Notes: generated from the sequence alone by a model not told the origin. Positions 12,711 through 26,085 are shown, counted from the stretch's first letter. The stretch is DNA of 64,000 bases from Tetrahymena elliotti 4EA (GCA_000231825.2 JH720316.1:270455-334454), one strand, 5' to 3'. Numbers and translations: made by a program.

Positions 12711-13826
12711 ATGAGAAACTTACTAAAATTAACAAACAAAATCGGATTTGCTTAATAACAACATTTAAGATAAATTGATAATGCGATTTCTTTAAAGATT
12801 TAATAAACCCCTTTATTAGATTAGTAATTAAGGAGCAGGTTACTCTAAATATAAAAGTTTTAATCCAATAAACTCCCCTACTATTTTAAAAACAACTTGA
12901 TTAATTAAGACAGTACTTTATACTAAATATCTGGAAACAGCTTTTTTGATTCTTTTTATGCTGCCTATTGCTTACACGGAGATGTTATGATCTCTCCAAG
13001 CGATATTTGGCTTGCTGTTGGCCATAAATTTGCTAGAAAAGTTTTAAGCGACTCATAAAAGTACAGATAATTTTTTGTCTCCCATGAAGGAAAGATGAAT
13101 CTTAAATTTACAGTAGATCCTAGTTCATAAGATTGGAAAGACTTTCCAAGCAATAAGAACAGATGGGATAAAGCTATAGATCATTATTTTAATTTAGTTA
13201 CTAAAAATGTAAAATCTGATATTGGATTAATTATGAAAAATGATTTTTCCTGCTCAAATCATATAGAATAAGTTTCATCTTAGATGATTTTCTTATCTTC
13301 TATGAGAGATTATTTTAGATATTAAATGAGTCTCATTTGTGGTATTTAAAATGTTCATTTTGTAGGCAAAATTGAAGATTATGAGAATTTATATAAAAAG
13401 ATTGAAAGCTTAATGACCAAATTTCCATAATTTAATGCTTAAGAAATATTAGAAGTTATTGATAAATTTATCTTTCAAATGAAAAATCCTGATTAAGTAG
13501 ATGTTCATTTTTGGAATAATATATTTTAATACAAAGAAAAAAATCTTACTGGAATTTAAGGTTGTGGAGGTCAAGAATATAAAAAATAAGTTTTTGATGG
13601 GTGGTTTAAGCACTTTTTTGAAGACATAAACACAATTTAATATTATGATTTAGAATGGACATAAGATAAAAGAGAATTCAGAGTCCCTTCTTTTTATAGT
13701 TAATATGAGGTTGAATTTAATAATTTTGGCTTTATGCATAAACTAACCTTTGAGACCGGTATGAAAGGAATAGAAGAAGTACTCCCAAATACATTTAAGC
13801 CTAATATTTATATTCAAATTTATTGA
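12711..13826 (+). CDS. DUF4419 domain protein
   Basis: An uninterrupted 371-residue frame runs from ATG (AGGAAATGAG context) to TGA at 13824-13826. After an N-terminal region of about 75 residues the DUF4419 pattern appears: FYAAYCLHGDVMISPSDIWL (about 80-100), QFFVSHEGKMNLKF (about 120), NDFSCSNHIEQVSS, MRDYFRYQMSLICGIQNV, GKIEDYENLYKKIESLM, VDVHFWNNIF and GCGGQ followed by FDGWFKHFF. The biochemical function of this widespread eukaryotic domain is not established. It is intact, intronless and complete; the final third is typical in length for the family. Confidence 0.85.
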
Positions 13827-14150
13827 ATGTATTTTTTTTGTTATTAATACATCTTTTAAGTAATAAATTTACAAATAGACAAAAAAATCATCTTTTAGTC
13901 TTTTTGAATTATAATCTGTAAAAATTAATATAAAAAAAGTAAATATAATTTTTTTATTCTTTTTAGAAAAGTTAGAAGGGAAAAGTATAAATATTGCCTA
14001 ATAAATGTAATCCCAATACTTCGATTAATTTTATTGAATACTTTTGTATGTTATTTATACATTTTTTAAGTAATTATTTTACAAATAAAAAAACAAACAA
14101 ACCATCTTTCAATCTTTATTTAATTACAACCTTTAAAAATTAAATAAAAA
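13822..14150. repeat. Imperfect tandem duplication of a 3' flank
   Basis: The stop-proximal sequence and 3' flank of the DUF4419 gene (TATTGAATG.., AATACATCTTTTAAGTAAT.., TTTACAAATA..ATCATCTTT) recur about 210 bp downstream in diverged form (from about 14032). Confidence 0.5.
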
Positions 14151-15047
14151 CCATAGATATAATATTATTCATTCCATATTAATCATGTTAAAATTTTAGA
14201 TGGGGACGTTAAGCATTTCAAAAATTTTCAGTTTCATCAAAACTCTCTGATTTTTTTGTGAAATCCATTCTAAAAATCTAAAAACATATTTTTTATTTGT
14301 CCACCTTAAATTAGAATTTAGGAATAAGTAAAATAAAATCATTATTTAATAAAAGAAGAGAAAAAGATCATTTGAAAATAGCTTTATAATGAATTAAATT
14401 TAAATTGGTTTTAAGGTAAAATAATTCTATGCAAAAAAACCTATTTTTGTGACTTAAATATTGGCTGAAAGACTAAATAAATTCAGATGATTGATTGTAA
14501 TATAAAAGAAATAATAACAAAGAAAATTGATTGTAAATGATAGGAAAATTGATTGTAAAAGTAAAATATCTTCTAATAAAAATAAAAATTTGATAAATTA
14601 ACTATTTCAACTAAGTAAACCATGTTCAACTATTATAGCTAGAAATCTTATTCTTTTGATTTAAATATAAACCACAAATATAAATTGAAGATTAGAAAAT
14701 AAATATAATAATCAAATGCTTTATCCATAAAGTCAGCTTAAAAATAATTTTTAAATTTATAAAGAATAAACCAAATTGAATCTTATATTACAATTCTTTT
14801 GAGTTTTTTTATTAAAATTCAAATATTTTAAAGTTAAAATGATAAGCATATTTTTATTTTTTATTGTATAGATTTTATCACTTATTTGATAAAAGTCAAA
14901 AGAGTCTAAAATTAATTTTTATTTAAAAAAAGGTGTAAATTGTAAGTATTTTGATTGCTTATGAAAATATTGTCACTTTTATTCGTTTATTTTATTTAAA
15001 CAGAAATCCGAAATAGATGATGATTATAAAAATAAATTTTATTGGAG
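14151..15047. other. Intergenic, A+T-rich
   Basis: No supported feature. Short runs built on TTGATTGTAAA recur at 14490-14570. Confidence 0.4.
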
Positions 15048-15406
15048 ATGAGTCGCTATCTATCTAGAAGTTAATTTTTTGAGAGTTACTCCTTTAATCA
15101 GTGTGTGGTAAATAATACAGGTATTAATTATCTTTCTTTTTCTAAATAGAAAGAAGAAAGGATTAATTTGATAAAAAATAAAATTCAATTTAAAAATAAT
15201 AGTTCTTTAGATGATAAAAATTAAATTTCAGTAAGAGTTTATTTTTAAAAAATGTAAGCTCTGATTTCTATTAGAACAAAATAATTTTGAATACGCTTTT
15301 CTAAAGGTAATAAGGGTCAGCAGCTCTCGAAATATTTAGAAGAAAATTGGATTAATAAAAGCATAGATAGATTACAAAATACTGCTGGCTAATATTTAGT
15401 GTGAGA
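15048..15406 (+). CDS. Possible small two-exon gene or remnant, unrecognised
   Basis: Exon 15048-15107 (ATG, 20 codons) joins in phase 0 to an exon from 15150 across a GTAAATAATA..TAAATAG intron. The second exon stays open to a TGA at 15288-15290. The same frame then continues to a TGA near 15404, with the excerpt KGNKGQQLSKYLEENW. An internal GTAAGC donor could bypass the first TGA, but several frames are open here, as is easy when only TGA stops translation. No family recognised; pseudogene or gene fragment equally possible. Confidence 0.25.
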
Positions 15407-15871
15407 AGTCAAATTTTAAATTAATAATTTGACTAATTTAGTCTTGAAATACTGAGAAAATCTAAAGGAAATAATTACTTTTTTTAGTTTGTTTATTTAT
15501 TTATAATTTAAAAAAAAATGTTCAGAAAAGAAATGACTTAAATGCATATAAATTTGAATAAATCCAGATGTATGTCAATTTTTTTTGTATTTAATGACCA
15601 GCGTTTACATCATAATTAAAATTTGCTAATATACATTACGAAGTGAAATGATTACAAAAATACTAATACAGTTTATAAATCATTATTGATTGAAATTAAT
15701 TCTGATTGAAGTAATTAATAAAAAAAAATAAAAATAACTAAAGTAGAGTAGAGTCGAGTCGAGAAATAAAACCTAAAGTGAAAATTCCGTTGCGGTTGGT
15801 ATCAAAACAGATAATAAAAGCAATAACGAGATATTAATTTCTATAATACATTTACAAGGGTAATTTAGAAA

Positions 15872-18800
15872 ATGTAAGATATTTTACATTTATAAGAGAA
15901 ATTTCAGGATGGAAAAGTGAAAGAGTAAACGAAACAATTTGCTGTTGATAAGAGCTTAAAGATTTAGTTAGACTTAACATTATCAACAGATAGATTAAGA
16001 AATATGAGCTATAATGAAAATAAGCTGCTTTATGCATCAACGCAGTAGCTGCATTATTTTGAGAGGTTGTCTCCTATGATGAAAAAGGAGAAGGATAAAA
16101 TAGATATTAAAAATAAGTAGCTCTTAGAGCTATCTGGAGAGGGATAAAAGGGGATAAGCAAAAAATTGGGAGGATTGAAATTAGAGAAAATTGATTTTAG
16201 TTAAATGATGAGCTAAAAATATTAAAGATTAATGGAGCAGAAAACATCAAAAACAACGAGAGATTATGATTATAAAAATAATGTTTACTAATTACCAGAA
16301 TAAAATTATAATAGTAATCAATCTAAAGAAAGATATTTCTAAAATTAAGATTTTACCCACGTTAAAGCACCTATTAGAAAAAAGGCAAAATAATTGAGTG
16401 ATATTGTGGTGACATGTTAAACTGAAGACAATAATTAACAGAATGATGCATATTTTAGAAACAAGAGGAAGAATACTAATTCTGCTGCCGTTGGTGATAT
16501 TGAACAAACTGAGGAGGCGATATAAAAAGATGGTTTAAACAGTGAATACACTTCTCAGTTCTGGAAGGTTAAGCAAATAAAATAAGGCAGCAAGAATATT
16601 ATGTAGAATAATTAACAATAATCCTAAAATTAAAATTCGCCTTGTCAAATTAATAAACATAATAAACACCACTAATCTAATAATAAAGAAATGAATATTT
16701 ACAGCCAAAATACCTTCATCTAACCCTAAAAATACAATTTAAATCAAATTAATTTAAAAGTTCCCCAAAAATAAAAATTTGATTTTTAGATAGATAGCGA
16801 TTATTCACCATCACCTACAAGTCCAAATAAATTCCATAAAATATTCTAATCAAGTTCAAATGATGTCAAAAAGGATTTTGCCATTAAAGCTGTAACCCAA
16901 AATTCAAATATCACCAGATCATATTAATCATAAATAAACTCATTTTCATCTCTTCCTTATGATTTTCAACCTCCCAGCTTGGCACATATTGGGTCATCTC
17001 AACACCAAAATCTACAAGGAAAAGTAGAACACAAAAGCAACCTATCTCTAAAACAAACGAAAAGCTCTCCATTTTTACTAACATTTTCATCTAAATTTTC
17101 GTCTTCACCAACCACAAAATCCAGCAGCCCTTCTAAAAAATTAAATACCTTTAATAACTTTAGTAGCGCTGTTTAATTAGATTAACCAAGCCCTTCTAAT
17201 GCGAATAATTCTTAATAAAAAGGTATTTTTCATTTACCCCTTAACAAAAGCAACTCAGAATAACAACCATTAAATTAGTAAAAACATAATATCCATTCAA
17301 TCATCAGTAAGAATACTAAAAATCTGAAAAATTCTGATAGCTTAGGATTATTAGGCTCATTTCTGAATATTCAAAAAGTTCAAGTAGATGACACAGATTT
17401 AAAAATTAACATAAACGAAAAAATCAGCAAAAAATTGAGCTCAAAAAATAACAACATTATTATTTCCAACAACCATAACAATGACTTAAAAAATAATTAA
17501 AATGTCACCAATAATAATTAAAATACCAACAATAATAATAACAATGGATAGTTACTTACACCATCTACCTAGACAGCATCGTTTTTCTAAAAGTCCCCGA
17601 TACTTTCTTGTACTTCTGAGGTTTAATAACTTACTCCAATTTCTAAGATGTAAAGACCTTCATTGATTCTTTAAAAGATAGAAAATTTTGCTTTGTTAGA
17701 TTCTCCTCAGCTAAATTCGTAACCTTTTAAACATTAGTAATCTATAATTATTGAGGAAGAGTTGAATTTGAATGCAGATTTTTCATTTCCTCAATCGCCA
17801 CTGATTAAAGCTGAAAAAAATAGAGAAAGAAAAGTATCCATCATGAAAGATTCTATTGATAGAGAATTTAAAAAAAGAAGCAGCATCTGTAAGGAATCTC
17901 TGTCTCCAGTTTATAGGAGAAATTACTCAAAAATAAAGAGTATGACAGATGAAAGTCTAATCTTAGACTCCATTTCACTTACATCTTCTCCGTTAACTCA
18001 TAATTCTAAGTCAAAAGCTAGAGAAGCTTCTTTTATTCTTGAAAGCAAGCTTGAAGAAATTAAATAACATCTGCTTACACAATTCTAAAAAGAATAAGAA
18101 TTGAATTAAATAGTAGAAGAATTTTGTTTAATTAAAGGCCATGAATTTATTAATGAAATAATAAGATTTCTCAAATACACAATAGAATGTTACAATAAAA
18201 AGAAAATTATAGAAAGTTAAGCTGAAATGTATTAGTCAAATACACCATCACATGAAAATTAATAGAACAATAATAATAATAATCATAACATAAACACATG
18301 TGGTCATAACCATCATCATCTCATGATGGATGATAATTAAAATGGAAATACTATGAAATTTTAAATTATTCCGAAAATTCTTCTTGATTGGGTCATACAT
18401 GAACTTTTCTAAAAAATGAAGTCATGGAAAATTGATGGAGATAATCTTTTCGCATATCTTGTTGAACTAGCTATAAATCATTTGTTACCACATAATCTTT
18501 ACGAAGAGCTAGGTTCTGAAATTGGAATAAAAAATTGGATTAAATTAATCTTAGAAAAATTACAGTAAATAGTTGTAATAGAAACACGCTAAATAAATGA
18601 CAAATTAGATTAATTATATTAGATAGTAGTTAATATAATCCATAATAATTTCAGCAGTGTTTCTTCATTATTTACTCTATTTTAAATGGATTTTAACTTC
18701 ACTTCTATTGAATTTTATCTTCTCAAATAAGTTTTTATTGAATCATTTTCTTTGTCTCATAACAAGGCCATGCATTCTTAGAGCATTAAAGGAAACCAAA

Positions 18801-19648
18801 CAATATGTCAACTTATTGATTTTTATAGTAAAAACGCAAGCAAAGAAGTTATTGTGGAAGATCATGGATATGTAAATTCATATATTAAAAATGAAATTCT
18901 TACTAGAATAGAGATATGTCGTAACATTCTTTTAAATGTAACCTAACCTCTTAAAGAAGATAAAATAATTACTGCAATAAGCATATTCTTGAATAGTCTG
19001 ACTGGCTTTAACAAATAAGGTAAATCAAGTGGCTAAACCTTAAAGACAATAGAAAATTTCATTAGAGAGCTTTGCTTTGTATTTTATCAAAACAAAGAAA
19101 AAAGAGAAACATTCCTCTTATTTCAAAAAACTAGATTTGTTGAGAATTATGACAAATCATTTTGGTAAAATATTAATTTAGCTTTTGAAAAGGTCATGGA
19201 AAATAAACTAAATGAAGATTTCCACAGCAAACATATTCAAATTGATATCAATCTATAGCTTTACTTACTAGAAATTGAATCTTACCAACTAGAAAACAAG
19301 CAGTATCAATCTGTATTTGATTACATATAAAATGTATAGGAATTAATTCATGACCTCTTTCTTTATATAGAAGAACTTTACTTTAATCTTGGAGAAAATT
19401 TTTAAGTTGATGTTATTTTAGCTTTAGATAGATCTTTTATGAGTTTCTTCTTAGAAACTGCTCTTTCTCCTGGCTCTTACTCCTCAACAGACATTTACTA
19501 AGCATTCCTATATAAAAAAATCAGCAAGCAACTATTTAACTTCTGGATGAAAGCACTATAACAAGTCTTAGAATCAAACAAATACTAACTTAACCATATA
19601 TAACAAAGAGATTTACTTACATTTTTGTATAACATAGCTCCTCTTTGA
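15872..19648 (+). CDS. Large Q/N/S-rich orphan protein
   Basis: One uninterrupted frame of 1258 residues from ATG 15872 to TGA 19646-19648 with dozens of TAA/TAG Gln codons and no intron. The nearest upstream in-frame stop is just before, at about 15777, and no earlier ATG intervenes. Residues 1 to about 750 are low complexity, rich in N, Q, S and K, with poly-Asn stretches and many SP/TP pairs (possible phosphorylation sites). A basic/serine segment (RKVSIMKDSIDREFKKRSS) follows. From about 750 it looks folded and helical: RFLKYTIECYNKKKI, a His cluster CGHNHHHLMM, then ILLDWVIHELFQKMKSWKID and LPHNLYEELGSEIGIKNWIK. I recognise no family. The C-terminal 450 residues are the part worth a profile search; a scaffold or cytoskeletal role would only be a guess. 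Confidence 0.8.
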
Positions 19649-21118
19649 AAAAAACTCATAACAAAAAAGAAGAAGTATATATCAAACTACTATTTATATT
19701 AATATTTTTAGAATCAATTTTCTACTAACCTTTTAATTTATAATTGTTTTCTATCATATTATATTTATAACAACTTTATGTATGTATGTATTTATTAACA
19801 AAATTAGAGTCTATTCAATCATTTCATTTTGCTTCTGTAGAAATTTTGTTCATTTTAAAAATAATTTTTAGAGCATTTGTTAGAAGAAAAACTTTAAATT
19901 TAAAAATTAGTTTTGGTTTCAAAATTGAATTTAATATGGATGGATACATGTTTATCATTTTTATTAAAAAGATACATCTATCTATTGTTATACTAAAAGA
20001 ATAGGTATTTTTAATCTATTTTAAAAATATTCATTTTTATGAAAGACCATACAAATTTTCATATTAAGAAGGAAGAAATAAAATTAAATGTAAAATTCTT
20101 TTTGTTAACTACAGTAAGTAGTCTAGTAAAAATTCACCATGATAATTTTAAATAAAATGTATTAATAAATACTAATTTCATCTGAGGGATCTAAGCAATT
20201 TACTTGTTTGTTTCTTTTAATCATTCAGAAAAATGCTTCCATAATAAATAGAAAATAAAGGAAATATCATTAATGATTAATTGTTCTCATACATATGTTT
20301 TTCAAAATGAAAAATTTACTCATTTTAAATATTTCTTGACTGCAATTTTTATTAGACATCATGTATGTATGAATAAAGCTCATACACCTTATTTTCAATT
20401 AAATTTCAAAAAAATTTATAAAAATGGATTAAGCAAGTATTGAGAAAAAAATCTGACAAAATTAATATGAGAATAGTAATAAATCAGTAAATTATCCAAA
20501 ATTAATTCAAAAACTTTAGAATAATATTTAAATTTATTTTACTTGTAAATAAAGTTGAAATGTAAATTATAATTATGAATGATAAGAATACATTAATATG
20601 AATAATTACCCAAAATTGATATTTAAGTCAACAATAAAAAATATAACAGAGATATTTATTTTGAGTAATCAACTTTTGATGAAGAATTTTAAATTGAAGA
20701 GTAAATTTTAAGAAAGTTAGTATCTTTGATTACCAAAGACTTATTCACAACAAATTAGTGCATATTATTAAAATTATAATTTTTAATTGAGATATTTTTA
20801 ATAATATACTGAACATTGGTTGATAAAATATTTGCTACACAAGATGGATAGATAGATAGATACATACATACATACCTTCATGTTAAACAATCAATTTTAA
20901 TTTGAAGTTAATCATTTGAAATTGATTTAAAATAAAGTGAATTTGTGAAAAAATATTCATTTTTAAAAAACATCAATCTATCAATCAAATTAGCTAAAGA
21001 AAAATTAATCTTTAATTTATAAAAAGTAATAGAAAATAGGTTGGTTGCAAACTAATATAAAAGGAAGCAAATAGGGATTAAACTAATAAATATAGCAAAA
21101 AAGCAAGCAAGTAAATAA
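19649..21118. other. Intergenic with GATA/TACA microsatellite
   Basis: A+T-rich spacer. It holds a GATA-type then CATA-type tetranucleotide run at about 20846-20878 and, at 21005-21118, the purine-rich 5' flank of the next gene. No gene supported. Confidence 0.5.
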
Positions 21119-23682
21119 ATGGCTAAAATAATAGATAATTATATTCTTTTAGAACACATCTGCTAAGGAACATTTGGAGAGATTCATAAAGGAAGAAATC
21201 TGATTTCGAAGGAAGCTGTTGCTGTTAAGACTATATAACTTGAATAGTTCTTGAATGATTCAGTTTTGAGAGACATGATAATTAATGAAATCTAGGCACT
21301 CAAAAAGTTAGAGGATCCCAACATTATTCGCATGATTAAGATGCTTAAATCGTCAAATAACATTTACTTAATTTATGAGTTCTTGTAGGGAAGAAATTTA
21401 AAAAAACTTTTGAACGAGCGCCACCATCTTAGTGAGATGGAAGCAGTTTAAATATTTTAGTAGATATGCAAAGGTTTCTAGAGATTGCAATCAGAAAAAA
21501 TAATAAAGAAAAATTTTAATTCGCATAATGTACACATTATAGAGCATTAAACGGATAATTAATAGATAGGTTATGAAGTTAAACTGAAGCATTTTTTCAT
21601 TTGCAAAAGCTCATCTTCAAACAGTTCATCTTCTCGGAAATTTGAATAGTTTTTAAATGAAAAATTTCATTACGTGGCTCCAGAGCTGCTTGTTAATTCT
21701 TAAGCTGATTCGGCTGTTTGCGATGTTTTTAGTGCAGGAGTTGTTCTTTATGAAATGCTGCTTGGTACATTACCATTTGAAAAATATGCAAATAATAAAG
21801 AAGATCTTACTGAATTTTATTCAAATAATGATATTCAAGACGTAATAGCTCAAGATATTTCTCATCTTTCTGAGAGAATTTAATTGCTTTTAAATAGAAT
21901 GCTTGTAGTTGAATAAGATGATAGAATAACTTGGGAAGAAATTTTTGAAATTGTAGCATAAATGAGTGAATAGAAATTTTCAAGCAACATCAAAAATGTT
22001 TAATCAAATCAACCTAAAATAGGCGAACAAAGCCCCAACTAATTTGGAACCTCACCACGCAAGCATGTGTCTCTGAATAATGCCTAGTTAACCAGCACCG
22101 CTAATTAGAATATAAATCAGTTTAAGAACGATTTTGAAGATGCTGATTAAAAAAAATACAGTTAAGGAAAACTTTCTGGACAAAAGCAAATATCCTAAAA
22201 AAATAATACATAAAATAGCAGCAGTAAATTTTTACAATTTATGAATTGAATTTGAATTTATTCTAAGAAATTGCATGGTTTTTCTAAACTTTAAATTTTT
22301 CATACAATTCCATTTAAATTTTTAATTAATTAATTTACTAACAAATAAACAAAAGGTGCTAATAATAATGATTCAGACTAAGAAGAAACAACTGAAGAAG
22401 AAATTAGAGGCTCTTAGAATGTCTAAGCAAATTAAAAAAGCAATAAAAAATCAAAATCTAATGTGTCAGTTAACAATAATGCATTGAATTAAATTGCTAC
22501 AGGAACAATTAATCTGAATACTAATAGCAACTTAAATTCTTAAAAAGGGAAATTTAGAAATAACTCTGAGATGACTTAGTAAATGGCATTATAAGAAACA
22601 CCTGGTTCTCCTCCTGTTGCAACTGTGAACTTAACATATAACAAGTCTCAATAAAATATAAATTCTTAAACAAATAATTAAAAAGAAATTATTTCTCCAG
22701 TAAATCCATTCTATGCCTCTGTTAACTCTAAAATAAATAAAGAAAATTCTCAATATAAAATGAATGAATTCTCAAGCAGCATGATGTAAAACAATAAAAG
22801 AGAAAACTCTATGGATCCTCAAATGAACCAACGCTAAAGTAAGTTTAACATTAAAATGTTATTTTAATTAATAATAAATATGTTATCAAATGAAAAGGCT
22901 AATAGAGTATAACTGGTCTTAACGGATTCAACAATAACAATAATATTAATAATAATAATAATAACAGTAGTGGAAGTAAAATAAATAAAGAAGCAATCAG
23001 TTTAATTCTTGATGAAATAATGGATAAAAGAAGTAAAATTTAAGTCATATTAGGTGCTTTAGATAACTGCATGGAACAAGACGAATGGAATGTCAATACA
23101 TTAAATGCTTACTCTTGTGGTTTTATACTGTTAAAAAAAGCTTGCGGTTTAAGTGAATATTTAATGTAAATATTTGAAAACCCTTAATAAGTCTTAAGTC
23201 ACTTTAATTTATCAGAATCATAGTTCCAAGCATGGAATTCAAGCTAGAAAAAATAACAAATCAAGCTTAATATAATGAGAGAAAATTTAGAATTAAAAAA
23301 TAATTTAATGAAATTTTAAGATGACTTTTCAGAGAATATTCAAATTTATGTAAATAATTAAAATATCTACAACTCTAAGAGAGGAGGAGATGATATAGAT
23401 AACGATGAAGTATTAAACACAATTCTTTTTGAAACTTCTAAAGAAATGTCAGCTATTTCAGCCTAAACAAAAAATCGCAAAAGCCTAGTTTTAGCACACT
23501 ATTTAGCTGACATAGCTTGCATTGATATTATGTATAACAAATTCCTAGGTAAAAAAAGATTAGATGTTCTTAATCATCCATACTTCAAGAAACTAAGTGA
23601 AATTTCTAGAGAAAAGCTTTAAGAAAACTTGGACAACAAATTTAAATTGTATGAATATCATAGAGCATGTTCAGATGTTTGA
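21119..23682 (+). CDS. Pseudokinase with long N/Q-rich region and helical C-terminus
   Basis: Three exons (21119-22223, 22356-22838, 22898-23682) joined at phase-1 GT..AG introns give 790 residues. The N-terminal 260 residues have a kinase fold: glycine loop HICQGTFGEIHKG, VAIK-type lysine in EAVAVKTIQL, hinge IYLIYEFLQGRNLKKLL, and HYVAPELLVNSQADSAVCDV then FSAGVVLYEMLLGTLPF. The catalytic loop is replaced by KKNFNSHNVHI (no HRD and no catalytic Asp) and DFG by LKHFF, so phosphotransfer is not expected. The middle (about 280-540) is N/Q/S-rich low complexity. The last 250 residues look helical (excerpt SLILDEIMDKRSKIQVILGA). Overall layout recalls ULK-like kinases of ciliates, but that is inference. 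A scaffold or allosteric role fits better than catalysis. Confidence 0.8.
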
Positions 23683-24619
23683 AAAGCTTTACTCGAAAAT
23701 AGTAAGAAATACTAATTAATTAATAACTAAATTAAAAATAGAATATAATTAGAACCAAACGAATCTTGTTGAGTAGTGATTATATTTAATCTCTTTTTTT
23801 CTACAACAAAATTCAGGTTTTTAATAACAATAACTACCTACCTACCTTTTATATAATATTATGAATACCAATCAAACTATAAATAAAGCCACTATTGGAA
23901 ATTGATTATTAATAAATAAATAAAATAACTAATGTTATTTACAAAATAACATAATTGATTAATTTTTAATTAAATAAAGAAAATGTTTATTATGTGCAAC
24001 AATATTTTTATTAATTTAAAAACAAAAATTAAAATAAAATTTATCATTTATATATTGTATCATCTTTTAAATAATTATAAATCAATTTATTTATTTTTCA
24101 GGATCTTTTCATTCTACTATTTGATTAAATATGAAATTTAGAAATTTAAAAACAATAATAAGAACTTAGAATATTTACAGTAAATAAAGTAAATAAGTAT
24201 TATTGATTATGTTTACATCAGCTAACAAAAATTGAATATTTTGATGTATTATAAGATATTCATTTTTATAAATTAGCTTGAGTAATAATAATAATACATC
24301 TCAAAGTTCAAATAGACAATGAATAAAGTATTCTCTGTTATGTTTTCATTTACTTTTATTCTGTTTAAAAAATTTTTGAAATATATTGTAACTCAAGATG
24401 GCTTAATGCTTTAATAATAATATATTTAGAATAAACATTTAACCTTTAAAAAAATAAGAATTAATTTATGTACAATTTATTACATCATGATTTTTATTTT
24501 CTAAATCTAATTTAGTTCCTGTAAGCTAAATTGCAGTAAGCTAATCTGGGCTGATGATCATCATGATAGATTTTTTAAGGAAAATGAGGTCTTTATAAAT
24601 AGAAATTAAATTTAATTAT
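23683..24619. other. Intergenic, A+T-rich
   Basis: Convergent 3' flanks; no feature supported. Confidence 0.5.
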
Positions 24620-26085
24620 TCATTTATTTATTTAATAAGTTCTGTTTGTAGTTTTTTTTATTCGTTTTGAGCTAAGTTTGTCTATTTTCTTCTTGAGCAC
24701 CAACTATGTATAGAAAATTTATAAGTAAATGAAGAAAATAAAAAATGAATTTATTTTACTTGGTGATTAAATATAATTTTTCTTAAATTTGTTGGTAAGC
24801 TTAGACTTTTAATCTGATTAAGATTGGAAATGCATTATTATTTCAAGTTATTTTAATTTATTTATTCATCTAAAGAAAGGTCTTTTGCTAGAGTAGTTTT
24901 TAGATTAATTTAAGAATCTGCTTGCAAAAATAGTTGTTTTTTATTTGGAAAAGCTTATTTTATCTTTGAATAATTATGTACTTATTTTGTTTCATTAATA
25001 TAGTTTTTATTTTCATTTAACACTTGTTTAGAAGTATGCTAAAGCGTGGATTAAATTAATCTTTTTAATTAATTTTTTTATTTTAATTGGAATTTAATTT
25101 ATTATTTTGATCTCTATTAAATTATTAATTTTTGCTGAAATAATTAATTTGGCTGCTTCTACTACTAAGAATGCTTTTTTATGAGTAAAATCAAGGTGAA
25201 TCTTAAATAATGACATCAAAAACTTAGTTTGTTTCTGTCAAATGAGGAAGTCTGCTTTTTTGGGAACTCCTTATTCTCAGATTAAAAGTTAAATTGTATT
25301 TATTTTGTTTTATTGTTTAATTTAGATGGACTTGGTGTATAAGCTGTAAATAAAGATTAGCTCTTTGAATGATTTAAACACTTCATAATAATTTTTGTTT
25401 ATGTAGTCAATTCAGGATCTTATCTTCTTTCTATGAATTAATATCATTTACTTCTATCTTTAGTTATTTTAAGCTTTCATGCTATTGCTACTATTGTGCA
25501 TTTAGATTTTGTAAAATTTTCACTTTTGATTCAGAGAAAGCTTGGATTTTATTTTCTAAAGAATCTTCTTCTTGAACAATTTATTCTTCTTCTATTTAAG
25601 GTTTATCGATTAAATTTCTAGAATAAAGTAATTCTAGATAAGTTTTTTGATATAAATTTTGAAGCAAAGTCATAGAAACATCTTAAATTATCACCCTTTT
25701 AGCAACAGCTCCAATTCCTATCAGAACATTTAATGCATTATAGAAAATGGCTAACACTTCTAAGAAGGTAGGATATTAAATTTAAATGTGAACCATAGAC
25801 CTAATTCAATTAAGTATGAAATTAATTAGCCATTACTAAATTGTTCTATTCAATATTTTTATTAAAATTTAGAGAAAATTTCAAATTTCTTTACATTCTT
25901 TTTAAAAGAATTTAAAGGAAGAAGGGTTGGTTCAAAACTTTAGCAAAATCATTTATATGACCTAACTCTGCATTTTTGGAAGGGGGTCTTAAAAATATAA
26001 CCACCCCTTAAACTTTTTTTTTGTGTTTAAAATTTTAGCAATAAAAAATATTACTATGATTCCTCATTAATTAGTATCTACCCTC
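24620..26085 (-). pseudogene. Decayed gene resembling large ciliate transmembrane proteins
   Basis: Reading the minus strand with ciliate code gives exon-like segments. One lies at about 26060-25890 (excerpts FLRPPSKNAELGHINDF and LNQPFFLQILLKR). A phase-2 GTAAAG..AATTAG intron follows, then a second segment with YPTFLEVLAIFYNALNVL, IGIGAVAKRVI and LLQNLYQKTYLELLYS. An intron of about 70 nt (25380-25451) leads to a long Q/K/N-rich frame running to a TGA at 24620-24622. An in-frame TGA at about 25216-25218 has no splice pair that removes it. The second segment resembles the hydrophobic stretch found near the end of a very large Tetrahymena family of uncharacterised membrane proteins, but the Cys-rich N-terminus is missing. 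Probably a truncated copy. Confidence 0.45.

Noticed and set aside
20846..20878. GATA/CATA tetranucleotide run as a possible regulatory element
   Set aside because: Simple microsatellite; similar short runs occur at 41290, 45977, 58071 and 62810 without consistent position relative to genes.
25225..25285. Plus-strand reading MRKSAFLGTPYSQIKS, resembling a kinase activation segment
   Set aside because: It is the complement of a minus-strand coding-like frame and no other kinase motif is nearby.
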